Assembly: GCA_964397045.1 (NCBI GenBank)
Contig: CAYNHF010000038.1
Coordinates: 30,298 to 94,297, forward strand
From: CAYNHF01 sp964397045
GTDB taxonomy: Bacteria; Actinomycetota; Acidimicrobiia; Spongiisociales; UBA5794
Length of the DNA stretch: 64,000 bases
Direction: 5' to 3'
The notes under the pieces were generated by a model. The model saw only the letters and a program-made list of their open reading frames with translations. It was not told the DNA's origin and did no database searches. This document shows positions 1-8,816 of this stretch, in pieces (position 1 is the first letter of the stretch; every line of letters begins with the position of its first letter). Made by a program: the position numbers and the translations under genes.

Positions 1-473
1 CGAAGCCAACAACCACCACCAAGCCGCCGAGGCCAACGACAACCACCACCCAGCCTCCCACTACAACCACCGCACCACCGCCGACAACCACCACGACTGA
101 GGCTCCCAGCGGCGGCTACTCATCTTCCGCCGAATCCAGCTTCAGGTCGAAGATCAACAACCTGCGCGGTAGCGTCGGTGTCGCCGCCCTGACGTCTGAC
201 GGCGGCCTCAAGTCCTACGCACGGAACTGGGCGAAGCACATGGCAGACACCGGAGACTTCTCGCACAGCAACATCGGCTCGCTCCTCGGGCCGTGGAGCA
301 GGGTCGGGGAGAACATTGCGTATGGGTACTCGGTGTCGTCCATGTTCGACGGCCTGAAGAACAGTTCGGGCCACTACAACAACATGGTGTCTCCCAACTT
401 CACTCACTTCGGCGTTGGGGTCTATGTGGACGGCGACGGTCGAATCTGGACCGCCCACGTCTTTGCTTCCTGA
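1..473 (+). CDS. CAP-domain (SCP/PR-1-like) secreted protein, 5' partial
   Basis: The reading frame enters from the left edge, and about 156 residues are visible before the TGA at 471-473. The first ~33 residues are a Pro/Thr-rich low-complexity linker with runs of TTTT. The rest is a CAP/SCP domain: FSHSN supplies the domain histidine, GENIA the conserved glutamate, and the C-terminal strand pair has NFTHFGVGVY and IWTAHVFA, the classic CAP ending. Bacterial CAP proteins are usually exported; the signal peptide or anchor would lie upstream of the window. The Thr/Pro linker suggests an extended surface stalk, possibly glycosylated (inference). Family membership is clear; the exact role of bacterial CAP proteins is not. 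Confidence 0.85.
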   Translation, partial: KPTTTTKPPRPTTTTTQPPTTTTAPPPTTTTTEAPSGGYSSSAESSFRSKINNLRGSVGVAALTSDGGLKSYARNWAKHMADTGDFSHSNIGSLLGPWSRVGENIAYGYSVSSMFDGLKNSSGHYNNMVSPNFTHFGVGVYVDGDGRIWTAHVFAS

Positions 474-546
474 CGTCTGAGCCATCAGGCCGTCGGGGAA
501 GCCGGCGTACAATCAGGAGCCGGCGGGACTTCCAGGCCGCCGAGGA

Positions 547-1143
547 GTGAACCGTTTGACCAAGACCTTCAGCCTCACCTACGACTATCTCTGCCCCTTC
601 GCTGCCGGCGCCAACCAGGCCGTGCTCGCGGCAGTGGAGGCCGGCGCAGATTGGCAGGTCCGGTTCGTTCCCTTCTCGTTGGCTGCTACCAAAGTGGGTG
701 AAGACGAGCGCCCGGTCTGGGAGCGACCCAGCGGAGCCGCGGGCACCAGCGGTGTTGCGGCTCATCAGTGGGCACTTGCGGTTCGCGAACTCGAACCGGC
801 AGCGTTTCGTGACTTTCACGCCAGGGTGTTTGCAGCCAGGCATCGCGAAGGACGGGACATCAACGATCAAGTCATGCTGCGAACTATTGCAACGGCTTCT
901 GGCGTCGACGCGGCCGCGGTGGCTGCGTTCGTGGACTCTGGCAGCGCAGCCGAAATCCTGGGCATTGAGCACATGGGAGCCGTGGCTCGATGGCAGGTGT
1001 TCGGAGTTCCCACCTTCATCCATGGCAACCAGGCCGTGTTCGTGCGCCTGATGGACTACACCCTTGAGGACGTCGAGCGAGTACTCCAGATGCTCGAGTG
1101 GTCGAATCTCAACGAATTCAAGCGCACCTCGATCCCGCGCTGA
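547..1143 (+). CDS. DsbA-family thioredoxin-fold protein (FrnE / HCCA-isomerase-like)
   Basis: The protein is 198 aa. The N-terminal strand leads into YDYLCPFA, the position of the DsbA CxxC motif, and GVPTFI near residue 158 is the cis-proline loop. Only the first cysteine of the CxxC is present, so a classical disulfide oxidase is unlikely. It is closer to the FrnE/2-hydroxychromene-2-carboxylate isomerase branch, or to a monothiol redox protein. No signal peptide is visible, so it is probably cytoplasmic. The start is uncertain: GTG at 547 overlaps the GAGGAG at 542-547, whereas the in-frame TTG at 556 sits 8 nt after it and may be the true start. No operon partner is evident. Confidence 0.8.
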   Translation: MNRLTKTFSLTYDYLCPFAAGANQAVLAAVEAGADWQVRFVPFSLAATKVGEDERPVWERPSGAAGTSGVAAHQWALAVRELEPAAFRDFHARVFAARHREGRDINDQVMLRTIATASGVDAAAVAAFVDSGSAAEILGIEHMGAVARWQVFGVPTFIHGNQAVFVRLMDYTLEDVERVLQMLEWSNLNEFKRTSIPR

Positions 1144-1285
1144 TCCGACACGCGGAAATGGCGGCGAACGATCCGCAGTGACAGCCGAGGAGTCAGGGCG
1201 CCTTCCTCATCCGTCCCGGCGGTTGGCACCGAACCGAGATCAGCTATCAACCATCAGGGTGCTCTAACTCCGAAGGAGGCTTGTC

Positions 1286-1480
1286 ATGCATCGCACCGAG
1301 GTGCTCCGCGGGGTGCGGCCGGGTAATGCCAGACGGCGTCCCAAGATTGCGTCCACAAGCAGAGTCTGCGCGACCGAGCGCTGCACGACCCTCGTATCTC
1401 AATACAACCTGACGGACCACTGCAATCGCCACCGGCCCAAGCGATATCCACGACTCCGCGGCGTCATCGGTCAAGACTGA
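1286..1480 (+). CDS. Small basic Cys/His protein, putative zinc-binding
   Basis: The product is 64 aa, starting at an ATG preceded by a strong AAGGAGG-type ribosome site at about 1273-1279 (6 nt spacing). The C-terminal half holds C28-x4-C33-x12-C46-x2-H49 in a context of TLVSQYN and a basic tail ending PRLRG. From memory this resembles a small actinobacterial zinc-finger-like motif; I could not verify that. If it is not a gene, 1144-1600 would be a 457-bp non-coding gap, in which I see nothing else. The antisense frame here is arginine-rich and unconvincing. Function unknown; nucleic-acid binding is a guess from the charge and the Cys/His cluster. Confidence 0.5.
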   Translation: MHRTEVLRGVRPGNARRRPKIASTSRVCATERCTTLVSQYNLTDHCNRHRPKRYPRLRGVIGQD

Positions 1481-1600
1481 TCCAGGACCGACCGGCCTCC
1501 CGGGCATTCTCGTGTACGTCGCGGCCCGGCGGAACCTCCTTCGTCCGGCCGCCGTCACCGCGGCGAACTCCTACACTCCGAACGATCTGCCAGGAGCCGC

Positions 1601-2347
1601 GTGGAACTCACTAACACGATCGCCATCGTCACCGGTGGGGCGTCCGGCATGGGCTGTGCCTCCGCCTTGCTGCTCGCGGAGCGCGGAGCCCTGGTCCACG
1701 TGCTGGACCAGGATCGAAGTGGCGCAGAAGCGACTGCGGCTACCACCGGAGGCCGCGCCTACGTCGGCTCGGTTGCCGCGGCCGACTTCTGCGCAGACGT
1801 GGTTGCCGCAGTCGAGGCCGCGGACGGCAGGGTCGACGCGCTGGTGAACGCGGCAGGAGTCATCGTGCGAAGGGAGGCGCGAAAGACCAGCGACCAAGAG
1901 TGGAGTCGGATCTTTCGCGTGAATGTTGATGGAGTGTTCTACATGAGCCGCGCGGTCGTTCCAGGCATGCTTGCTAGGGGGACTGGAGCCATCGTCAACT
2001 TCGGGTCGGTCTGGGGTGACCGTGGTGCGGCGGGCCACGCTGCCTATGCCGCCACCAAGGGTGCCGTTCATCAGCTGACCCGATCGATGGCCCTGGAGCA
2101 CGCCCGAGACGGGATTCGGGTCAACGCAGTGTGTCCCGGTGAGATTCGAACCCCGATGCTGGCATCGGAGCGTCCCCAGTCTCCAACCGCCGCTGAACTG
2201 GACGAGCTGGCGGACGCGACCGTCCCAATGGGACGCCTCGGCGAACCCGAAGAAGTCGCCGAGGTCGTCGCCTTTCTCGTATCAGACGCGGCCAGCTACA
2301 TGACGGGTGCCATGGTCGCCGTCGATGCCGGGTACGGGGCGCGGTGA
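1601..2347 (+). CDS. Short-chain dehydrogenase/reductase (SDR)
   Basis: This is a 248-aa classical SDR using NAD(P). The Rossmann glycine motif TGGASGMG is at residues 11-18, NAAG follows strand 4, the catalytic Ser lies in NFGSVWG and the Tyr-Lys pair in YAATK. The proline-glycine turn CPGEIRTPM and the C-terminal YMTGAMVAVDAGYG are typical of the FabG/3-alpha-HSD-like group. Asp at the end of strand 2 (VLDQD) favours NAD over NADP. The start is GTG at 1601 with CAGGAG just upstream. It stands alone and ends 8 bp before the convergent ppdK stop. The substrate cannot be read from sequence. Confidence 0.9.
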   Translation: MELTNTIAIVTGGASGMGCASALLLAERGALVHVLDQDRSGAEATAATTGGRAYVGSVAAADFCADVVAAVEAADGRVDALVNAAGVIVRREARKTSDQEWSRIFRVNVDGVFYMSRAVVPGMLARGTGAIVNFGSVWGDRGAAGHAAYAATKGAVHQLTRSMALEHARDGIRVNAVCPGEIRTPMLASERPQSPTAAELDELADATVPMGRLGEPEEVAEVVAFLVSDAASYMTGAMVAVDAGYGAR

Positions 2348-2354
2348 GCGCTTC

Positions 2355-5072
2355 CTATCGAGCCGCGATTGCCGCCTGAGCCGCCGCGAGCCGAGCAACG
2401 GGGACCCGGAACGGCGAACAACTCACGTAGCTGAGTCCGAGCGCATTGCAGAATTCGATCGACGCCGGATCGCCACCGTGTTCGCCACAGATCCCGATCG
2501 GCATGTCCGGCCGACGCTCCCGGCTCGCAGTGATTGCCATCTCCATGAGCTTGCCGACGCCGTCGATGTCGAGGGTGGCGAATGGGTTGGCGGGCAGAAT
2601 GTCCTCACTCAAATAGTCGATGAGGAAACCGCTCTCAGCGTCGTCTCGGCTGATGCCGTATGTGGTCTGGGTCAGGTCGTTCGTTCCGAAGGACAGGAAC
2701 TCCGCATGTTCCGCGATCGCTTCTGCGGTGAGCGCCGCCCTTGGAATCTCGATCATCGTCCCGAACTTGTATTCGATGTCGATGCCCTGTTCCTCCATCA
2801 CCAGCTTGGCCTCTGCTTCGAGCACCTCGCGCTGGCGTGCCAGTTCGTTGACGTGGCTGGTGAGAGGGATCATCACCTCGGGGTGGACGCTGACGCCCTC
2901 GGTCGTGACCTTACAGGCAGCTTCGAAGATGGCTCGAACCTGCATTCTGGTCAAGGCCGGCATGAGGATTCCGAGCCGAACCCCGCGGGTCCCAAGCATC
3001 GGATTGGCCTCGTGAAGCGCTAGAACCCGTTCGAGCATCGCAGTCTTTTCCGTTACCTGCTCGAGCAACGTGTCGACCTCGGCCAGGTCGCGGGCGCTGG
3101 TGATCCGGATCTTCAGGTCGGTGAGATCGTGAGTCAGTTCCTCATAGCTCGGTAGGAACTCATGCAGGGGCGGGTCGATCAGCCGGATGATCACCGGGAG
3201 GCCGTCCATGACCCTGAACAGCTCTGTGAAGTCCTCGCGCTGGAAGGGAAGGAGGGCATCAACCGCGTCTCGCTTCTCGCCGGCAGAGGGGGAGGTGATC
3301 ATTCGCTGCACGATGGGGAGCCGCTTCGGCTCGAAGAACATGTGCTCGGTGCGACACAAACCAATGCCCTGGGCGCCATTCAGGCGGGCCCGTTCGGCGT
3401 CCGCGGCATAGTCGGCGTTAGCCCACACTTCGAGCGTCCGGGTCTCATCTGCCCACTCGAGCAGCCGGACCAGGTAAGGATCCTGGATATCGGGAACGAT
3501 GGTGTCGAGCTGGCCCGCGAAGACCTCACCGGTGGTTCCGTCGATGGAGATCCAGTCTCCTTCGTGCATTTCCAGGTCGCCGATGGTCATTACCCGACCG
3601 TTGACATCGATGTCGAGCGCCGCGGCGCCGACCACAGCCGGCTTGCCGAATTGGCGAGCGACCAGGGCAGCGTGACTGGTGCGGCCACCCGAAGATGTCA
3701 GGATTCCCTTTGCCGCCAGCATCCCGTGGACGTCATCGGGTTTGGTCTCGGGACGTGCCATGACGACCGGTCGTTGATCGTCGGTTGCCCAGCGTTCAGC
3801 CAGGCCGGGCGTGAAGGCGAGGACCCCCACCGCAGCTCCAGGAGACACGTTGAGTCCGGTCGCCAGCAAAGTCGCGGTCTTCTTCGCCGCGGAAGAGAAC
3901 TGAGGGTGGAGGAAGAAGTCGACCTGGTCGGGGCTCACTCGACGCAGTGCCTCTTCGCGGCTGATCAGCTTCTCTTCGACCATGTCGACTGCGATCCGTA
4001 CCGCAGCCTGGGCGGTGCGCTTCCCGTCGCGGGTCTGCAGGAGCCACAACTTGCCGTCCTCGATCGTGAACTCCATGTCCTGCATGTCGCGATAGTGATG
4101 CTCGAGCAATCGGGCGATCTGCTGGAACTCGGCGTACAGCGTTGGCATATCGGCTTCCAGCGCCTCGATCGGTTGGGTTGGCCGGGTTCCTGCCACCACA
4201 TCCTCACCCTGGGCGTTGGCAAGGAAGTCACCCTCGAGGACGTTTTCGCCGGTAGTGGCGTTGCGGGACATGGCGACGCCGGTAGCGGAGTCTTCACCAA
4301 TGTTGCCGAAGACCATCGTCTGCACGTTGACGCCGGTCCCGAGGTCGTTCGGAATGTGCGCCGCCTTGCGGTAGTCGCGTGCCCGCTTGCCATTCCACGA
4401 CTTGAACACGGCTTCGGTGGCCATCCGGAGCTGTTCATAGGGATCAGACGGGAAATCGATGTTGGCAAAACGCTGCACGATCTCCTTGAACTCAACGACG
4501 ATCTCCTGGAGATCTTCGACGGTGAGATCGGTGTCGCTAGTCACTCCACCGGCCTCACGATGTTGGGCGAGCACCTCCTCGAAGGGTTCGTCACGGATCC
4601 CGAGCACCACCGAACCGAACATCTGGATGAGACGCCGGAAGGAGTCGTAGACGAAGTGGGGGTCGTCGGTGCGTGTGATCATTGCCTCGACCACCTCAGC
4701 GTTGAGGCCGATGTCCAGCACAGTGTCCATCATGCCGGGCATCGAGAACTTGGCACCAGACCGGCAGGAGACGAGCAACGGGTTGTCCACTGCACCGAAC
4801 GTCTTGCCGGTACGTTGTTCGATCCCCTTGAGTGCAGCCAACACCTGATCCCACATTCCGGCCGGGAAGATCTCACCTGCATCGAGGTAGGCGTTGCACG
4901 CTTCGGTCGTGACTGTGAAGCCCGGGGGAACCGGGATCCCGATGCGTGTCATCTCGCCCAGATTCGCACCCTTCCCCCCCAGCAGGCCGCGTACGGCTTC
5001 CCAGTCGCCGCCGACGTACTTCTCGGCGGCCTCGATCTCGTCGAATGCGTAGACCCATTTGTCAGTGTTCAC
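2355..5072 (-). CDS. ppdK: Pyruvate, phosphate dikinase
   Basis: The 905-aa product matches full-length bacterial PPDK. The enzyme interconverts pyruvate + ATP + Pi and PEP + AMP + PPi in the cytoplasm. Domain order is an N-terminal ATP-grasp domain (LLGGKGANLGEM; GMMDTVLDIGLN), a central swivelling phosphohistidine domain with GGRTSHAAL (catalytic His467), and a C-terminal TIM barrel with GLCRTEHMFF, GTNDLTQTTYG and GICGEHGGD (catalytic Cys862). It starts with GTG at 5072 after GAAGGAAA. PFOR lies nearby, consistent with reversible glycolysis/gluconeogenesis at the PEP-pyruvate node. The 658-aa open frame on the opposite strand is a GC-rich shadow. Confidence 0.98.
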   Translation of the reverse strand: MNTDKWVYAFDEIEAAEKYVGGDWEAVRGLLGGKGANLGEMTRIGIPVPPGFTVTTEACNAYLDAGEIFPAGMWDQVLAALKGIEQRTGKTFGAVDNPLLVSCRSGAKFSMPGMMDTVLDIGLNAEVVEAMITRTDDPHFVYDSFRRLIQMFGSVVLGIRDEPFEEVLAQHREAGGVTSDTDLTVEDLQEIVVEFKEIVQRFANIDFPSDPYEQLRMATEAVFKSWNGKRARDYRKAAHIPNDLGTGVNVQTMVFGNIGEDSATGVAMSRNATTGENVLEGDFLANAQGEDVVAGTRPTQPIEALEADMPTLYAEFQQIARLLEHHYRDMQDMEFTIEDGKLWLLQTRDGKRTAQAAVRIAVDMVEEKLISREEALRRVSPDQVDFFLHPQFSSAAKKTATLLATGLNVSPGAAVGVLAFTPGLAERWATDDQRPVVMARPETKPDDVHGMLAAKGILTSSGGRTSHAALVARQFGKPAVVGAAALDIDVNGRVMTIGDLEMHEGDWISIDGTTGEVFAGQLDTIVPDIQDPYLVRLLEWADETRTLEVWANADYAADAERARLNGAQGIGLCRTEHMFFEPKRLPIVQRMITSPSAGEKRDAVDALLPFQREDFTELFRVMDGLPVIIRLIDPPLHEFLPSYEELTHDLTDLKIRITSARDLAEVDTLLEQVTEKTAMLERVLALHEANPMLGTRGVRLGILMPALTRMQVRAIFEAACKVTTEGVSVHPEVMIPLTSHVNELARQREVLEAEAKLVMEEQGIDIEYKFGTMIEIPRAALTAEAIAEHAEFLSFGTNDLTQTTYGISRDDAESGFLIDYLSEDILPANPFATLDIDGVGKLMEMAITASRERRPDMPIGICGEHGGDPASIEFCNALGLSYVSCSPFRVPVARLAAAQAAIAAR

Positions 5073-5261
5073 GGGTTGGTTTCCTTCGATAGAAGTTGTG
5101 TTGCGTGCAATATGGCGGGCAGCGTGGGGAAGCGTTAGGGCCTTGAGTCACACACTAGACGGGGATTGGGCGGAGGCCCTGGGGAATGCGCCGTGGGTCC
5201 TTCGACTCTGGAAGACATCGGATCGTTGAGCGACGATGACGGTGCAGCAACAGGAGAGGTA

Positions 5262-6158
5262 ATGACTTCCAATATCAGCTCCCTTCTCATCGCCGTCGAC
5301 GCGTCTCCGGAAGCACGTGCGGCCGCGGTTTGTGGTGGTGCGCTGTCCGCGCGCCTTGGGGCCAGAGCGATGCTGCTGCATGTCTCCGCGCGCAACCCGC
5401 GCGACGTGCCACCGTGGCTGAGGTCCGACCACCAGACCGCTTATACCCACGACAACGTGCGGGGCCTCCTGGAGGAGTACGCCGGCCTCGTCCGCGACGC
5501 CGGCTGTGACGACGTCGCGATCAAGGTTCGGGTGGGACCGACACCACGCGTGATTGCGGACAGCGCTGCGGAGTTCGACGCCGATCTGATCGTCCTCGGT
5601 CGAAGGGGACTGGGCGACGCTGAAGGCCTCATTCTGGGGAGCGTCTCGCACGAGGTCGAGCACCTGGTGGAATGTCCCGTGATGACCGTCACCGATCAGA
5701 CTCCGGCATGTCGCATGCAGAACATTCTGCTGGCCGTTGACGACACCGCCCACGCTCTCCACGCCGCCGAAGTGGCAGGCGAACTGGCTGCCGCATCGGA
5801 CGCCAAGCTGACGATCATGTATGTGATGGCAGACGGGCCTCCGCTCGGGTCGGGCGATGAGAACGCCAGACGAGTTGAATACCGCCGGATCACGGATCGT
5901 GAAGCTGAAGAGCAGCGGGCCGTCGGCATCCTTGGGCAGGCGGCGCGCCGTGCCCAGCGCGCTGGTGCCATGAACATCGAGCGAGTCATCGATTCCGGCA
6001 ATGCGCCCCGAGTGATCTCGGATCGAGCAACGGCAAGCGGCGCAGATGCGATCTGCCTTGGCAGGCGGGGTCTGGGGTCGATTGGCGGCCTGCTCCATCG
6101 GAGCACGTCACACAAGGTGAGCAAGCAGGCGGATGGGACCGTGATCACCGTCAAGTAG
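5262..6158 (+). CDS. Tandem universal stress protein (two UspA domains)
   Basis: This is a 298-aa protein of two consecutive Usp domains, each beginning with a hydrophobic strand and Asp (LLIAVDAS; ILLAVDDT). Each ends in the ATP-binding G-x2-G-x9-G-S/T type motif (GRRGLGDAEGLILGS near residue 116; GRRGLGSIGGLLHRST near 269), so nucleotide binding is likely. ATG 5262 is preferred because GGAGAGG lies just upstream; the frame remains open further 5' to 5166 without a comparable ribosome site. It is divergent from ppdK, with a shared ~190-bp intergenic region. Tandem Usp proteins are common in Actinobacteria and often respond to hypoxia or starvation; that role here is inference. Confidence 0.92.
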   Translation: MTSNISSLLIAVDASPEARAAAVCGGALSARLGARAMLLHVSARNPRDVPPWLRSDHQTAYTHDNVRGLLEEYAGLVRDAGCDDVAIKVRVGPTPRVIADSAAEFDADLIVLGRRGLGDAEGLILGSVSHEVEHLVECPVMTVTDQTPACRMQNILLAVDDTAHALHAAEVAGELAAASDAKLTIMYVMADGPPLGSGDENARRVEYRRITDREAEEQRAVGILGQAARRAQRAGAMNIERVIDSGNAPRVISDRATASGADAICLGRRGLGSIGGLLHRSTSHKVSKQADGTVITVK

Positions 6159-6166
6159 CGCGTTCG

Positions 6167-6183
6167 GGGGCATCAGTTGCCCC
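6167..6183. terminator. Possible bidirectional hairpin between convergent genes
   Basis: GGGGCA and TGCCCC form a 6-bp stem with a 5-nt loop in the 75-bp gap between the convergent stress-protein and acyltransferase genes. There is no T-tract, so this is a weak terminator candidate supported mainly by position. Confidence 0.3.
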
Positions 6184-6233
6184 AACACGGCACGGACGCC
6201 TTGACGTCATCAACGTCGTGAGTTGCGTAGCGA

Positions 6234-6998
6234 TCAGATGTCGGTGGCACGGCCGTGTTCCGGAAGCCACACCGTGGCGTCGTCAGGTGGCGGATACTCC
6301 TTGATGAGACGGGCAGGAACCCCCCCGACGACCTGGTAGTCGGGAACGTCGGCGGTCACCACCGAGTTGGCTCCGACGATGCAGCGGTATCCGATCTCAA
6401 CGCCGGCCATCACCACGACGTTGTACCCGAGCACGGTGTTGTGCCCGATCTTCACCGGGCGGCCGTCGCGACCTCCGTACGCGATCGGTAGCGAGAAGTC
6501 ATCGAAAGGATGAGTGTGCGTCTCGATGGTGACTCCCGCGGCAACCATGACAAACGCGCCGATGTCGAGGTCTGCCCTGTCGTCGAGCATCACGTAACGA
6601 TTGATGAGGGAGTGGTCGCCCACACTGATGTTCGAGCCGCTCGAGAAGAGCACGTTGTGGTGGAAGATGACTCCCTCTCCGCAGTGACGAAAGATGCGGT
6701 TAGCCAGGATGCGCCGCAGCGGGATGGCGAACGCCTGCACCATCGCGGCCGGCGTCCGATCGAACATACGCCAGAACAGGGTGTAGTACAGCTCCGGATC
6801 TTGCTCTGCCTGCGGGGCGCGACCCTTGAAAGGGTCACGAGGCACCGGAATGTAAGCGCCCATCGATATCTCACCGACGAGGCGATCCGCCTGCATCCAG
6901 AACTCCTCGACATGTGGAGCCAATTCGTCTGTGGCAACGAGGGCAGAGAACTCCCCGAGGAGATCCTCGATCTGTGCTTCCGTCCGATCGAAGCTCAT
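6234..6998 (-). CDS. Hexapeptide-repeat (left-handed beta-helix) acyltransferase
   Basis: The protein is 254 aa. The first ~100 residues are helical and not recognised. From about residue 105 come imperfect hexapeptide turns (GEGVIFHHNVLF, GDHSLINRYVML, GHNTVLGYNVVV, GANSVVTADV), ending with VVGGVPARLIKEYP, the usual end of the maltose/galactoside acetyltransferase-like LbH family. ETHTHPFDD supplies the probable catalytic histidine region. It starts at ATG 6998 and overlaps the upstream glycosyltransferase stop by 4 bp, so the two are translationally coupled and probably act on the same glycan or lipid. Acyl donor and acceptor are unknown. Confidence 0.85.
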   Translation of the reverse strand: MSFDRTEAQIEDLLGEFSALVATDELAPHVEEFWMQADRLVGEISMGAYIPVPRDPFKGRAPQAEQDPELYYTLFWRMFDRTPAAMVQAFAIPLRRILANRIFRHCGEGVIFHHNVLFSSGSNISVGDHSLINRYVMLDDRADLDIGAFVMVAAGVTIETHTHPFDDFSLPIAYGGRDGRPVKIGHNTVLGYNVVVMAGVEIGYRCIVGANSVVTADVPDYQVVGGVPARLIKEYPPPDDATVWLPEHGRATDI

Positions 6999-7795
6999 AA
7001 CGGAACCTTGGGAGCCGAAACGTGACGGGCCTTGCGTAACCGCACCGTGCGTCTGATGATGGCCCCGGCGTACTGGCTGATCACCTCGAGCCGACCGAAG
7101 AGCAGGCCGCGGCGGGCTCCCATCTTGGAGGTGCCCGGTCCGTACACCTTGGCGATCGGAATCTCGGCGACGCGGAGACCATGCTGTGCTGCCGCGAAGA
7201 GCATTTCGAGTTCGCTCTGGTAGCGATCTCCTTCGAGGTCGATCAGTGCCACCGTGGCAGGCGACATCGCTCGAAAGCCACAGTAGGGATCACTAAAACG
7301 CCTCCCGAGCAGGCGGTCCAGCACCGTGGTGGTGGCGCAGCGAACGGCATAGCGGTTCCACGGAGCTTGTTCACGACCACACGCATTCGTGTAGCGGCTG
7401 CCCACGACCAGGTCTGCCCTGTCTTCTAGGATCGGCACGACCAGCGCCTCGAGATCCGCCGGATCGTGCTGCCCATCTCCATCCATCAAAGCGAGCACCT
7501 CGTAGTCCAGGTGTTCGATCGCCGCGATGCCCATACGGAGCGTGGCGCCCTTCCCCCGGTTCGTGGTCGCCTCCACGGTGCCACAACCGGCGTCTCGGGC
7601 GACCCGAACGGTGTCGTCTGTGGAGCCATCGCTCGCTACCGCGACCATGACCTCGTGGCCACGGACCCGCTCGGGAACGAGTGGTAGCAGTCGACCGAGC
7701 TGAGATGCCTCGTTGTAGGCAGCTATGAGGACGGCAATCACAGCCCTTGCCTGCACCCGGCCGCAATGCGTGGGGTCAAGCCCCGAGACACACAT
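6995..7795 (-). CDS. Family 2 glycosyltransferase (dolichyl-phosphate sugar synthase type)
   Basis: The 266-aa GT2 has VLIAAYNEA at the start of the fold, ASDGSTDDT, the metal/nucleotide-binding LMDGDGQHDP, VVGSRYT, and YCGFRAMS before the acceptor region. This is the layout of polyprenyl-phosphate hexose synthases. No C-terminal membrane helices are evident. The ATG at 7795 has no good ribosome site; GTG 7756 or 7741, just before the GT fold, are alternatives. It follows the DHOD-like gene by 13 bp and overlaps the acyltransferase, so nifJ, the DHOD-like gene, GT2 and the acyltransferase may be one transcript. The sugar and lipid acceptor are not determinable. Confidence 0.88.
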   Translation of the reverse strand: MCVSGLDPTHCGRVQARAVIAVLIAAYNEASQLGRLLPLVPERVRGHEVMVAVASDGSTDDTVRVARDAGCGTVEATTNRGKGATLRMGIAAIEHLDYEVLALMDGDGQHDPADLEALVVPILEDRADLVVGSRYTNACGREQAPWNRYAVRCATTTVLDRLLGRRFSDPYCGFRAMSPATVALIDLEGDRYQSELEMLFAAAQHGLRVAEIPIAKVYGPGTSKMGARRGLLFGRLEVISQYAGAIIRRTVRLRKARHVSAPKVPL

Positions 7796-7808
7796 GGCGG
7801 CCGGCGGA

Positions 7809-8816
7809 TCACGACTCGGCCCCGGCGTAGCTTGCCAGCATCTTCATGTAGTTGGCTCGAATGAAGCCGTCCGGATTCGCTGCGTTCGCCAATCCCATCG
7901 AGCCACGCATCTGCTCGACGGATTCGTACCCTTCTGCATCGAGCCACGCCTTCATCTCAGTGAGCACAACACCGACGTGGCCGGGACCATTGCGCAGCAG
8001 GGCTGAGGCCATCATCGCCACGTTTGCCCCCGCGAGATAGGCCTTGAGGGCGTCCGACGCTGAGTGGACTCCGCTGGTCACCGCGAGATCCCCGCGCACC
8101 TGACCCGAGAGGATCGCTACCCAGCGCAACGGCAGTCGCAGTTCGTGAGGTGAGCTCAATTGGAGATTCGGCGTCACCTTGAGCTCCTCCAGATCGATGT
8201 CCGGTTGATAGAACCGGTTGAAGAGCACTAGACCATCTGCCCCGGCTTCCGCCAAGCGACCCGCCATGTGTGCCAGCGAGCTGAAGTACGGCCCGATCTT
8301 CACCGCGATCGGTATGTCGACCACCTCGCGTACGGCTCCCACCAGATCGAGGTAGCGGCTCTCGACCTCGCTGCCCGTGGCGTAGCCGTCGGTGGGAATG
8401 AGGAAGATGTTGAGTTCGAGGGCAGCTGCTCCTGCGGCCTCGATCTTCCTCGCATAGCGGACCCATCCGCCCCGGGTCGTCCCATTGAGGCTCGCCATCA
8501 CCGGGATCGAAAGCGCCTCGGTCGCGGCCGATACGTGCTCCAGGTAGAGCTCAGGTGCGCTGCGGGCGATGATCTCGGGCAAGTACCCGGTGAGCGCCTC
8601 CGCGAAACTGTCCGCTCCCCGTTCAGCAAGCCGCTGCAGGTCCATCGCTTCCTGCTCGATCTGTTCCTCGAACAGCGAAGGAAGCACGACCGCTGCCACC
8701 CCGGCTGCTTCCAGAGCCTTGAGCGAGTCCAGATCACCCGTGAGCGGGGACGACGACGCCACGAGCGGATTGGCTAGATCCAAGCCGAGGTATCGGGTCG
8801 AAAGATCCACGGTCAT
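7809..8816 (-). CDS. Dihydroorotate dehydrogenase-like flavoprotein
   Basis: This 335-aa TIM-barrel protein resembles class 1 DHODH: LGLDLANPLVASSSPLTG at the N-terminus, VKIGPYFS, and phosphate-binding loops GADGLVLFN and LAVTSGVHS. At the place of the class 1 NxSCPN loop it reads ELNIFLIPTD, so the catalytic cysteine is missing and true dihydroorotate oxidation is doubtful. Its ATG overlaps the nifJ stop by 4 bp, making a tight two-gene unit. This suggests a redox role tied to PFOR, for example electron transfer from reduced ferredoxin, but that is inference. It should not be annotated as pyrD without evidence. Confidence 0.85.
   Translation of the reverse strand: MTVDLSTRYLGLDLANPLVASSSPLTGDLDSLKALEAAGVAAVVLPSLFEEQIEQEAMDLQRLAERGADSFAEALTGYLPEIIARSAPELYLEHVSAATEALSIPVMASLNGTTRGGWVRYARKIEAAGAAALELNIFLIPTDGYATGSEVESRYLDLVGAVREVVDIPIAVKIGPYFSSLAHMAGRLAEAGADGLVLFNRFYQPDIDLEELKVTPNLQLSSPHELRLPLRWVAILSGQVRGDLAVTSGVHSASDALKAYLAGANVAMMASALLRNGPGHVGVVLTEMKAWLDAEGYESVEQMRGSMGLANAANPDGFIRANYMKMLASYAGAES

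Noticed and set aside
1..110. Repeated ACAACCACCACC-like units, CRISPR- or satellite-like at first sight
   Set aside because: They are in frame and encode a Pro/Thr linker of the CAP protein; there are no spacers and no constant repeat length.
3162..5138. 658-aa open frame antisense to ppdK
   Set aside because: It lies opposite a full-length PPDK with all motifs; the antisense protein has no recognisable domain and its composition is that of a high-GC shadow frame.
7809..8816. Annotation as pyrD (true dihydroorotate dehydrogenase)
   Set aside because: The active-site NxSCPN loop is replaced and lacks the cysteine, and the gene is coupled to nifJ, not to pyrimidine genes.
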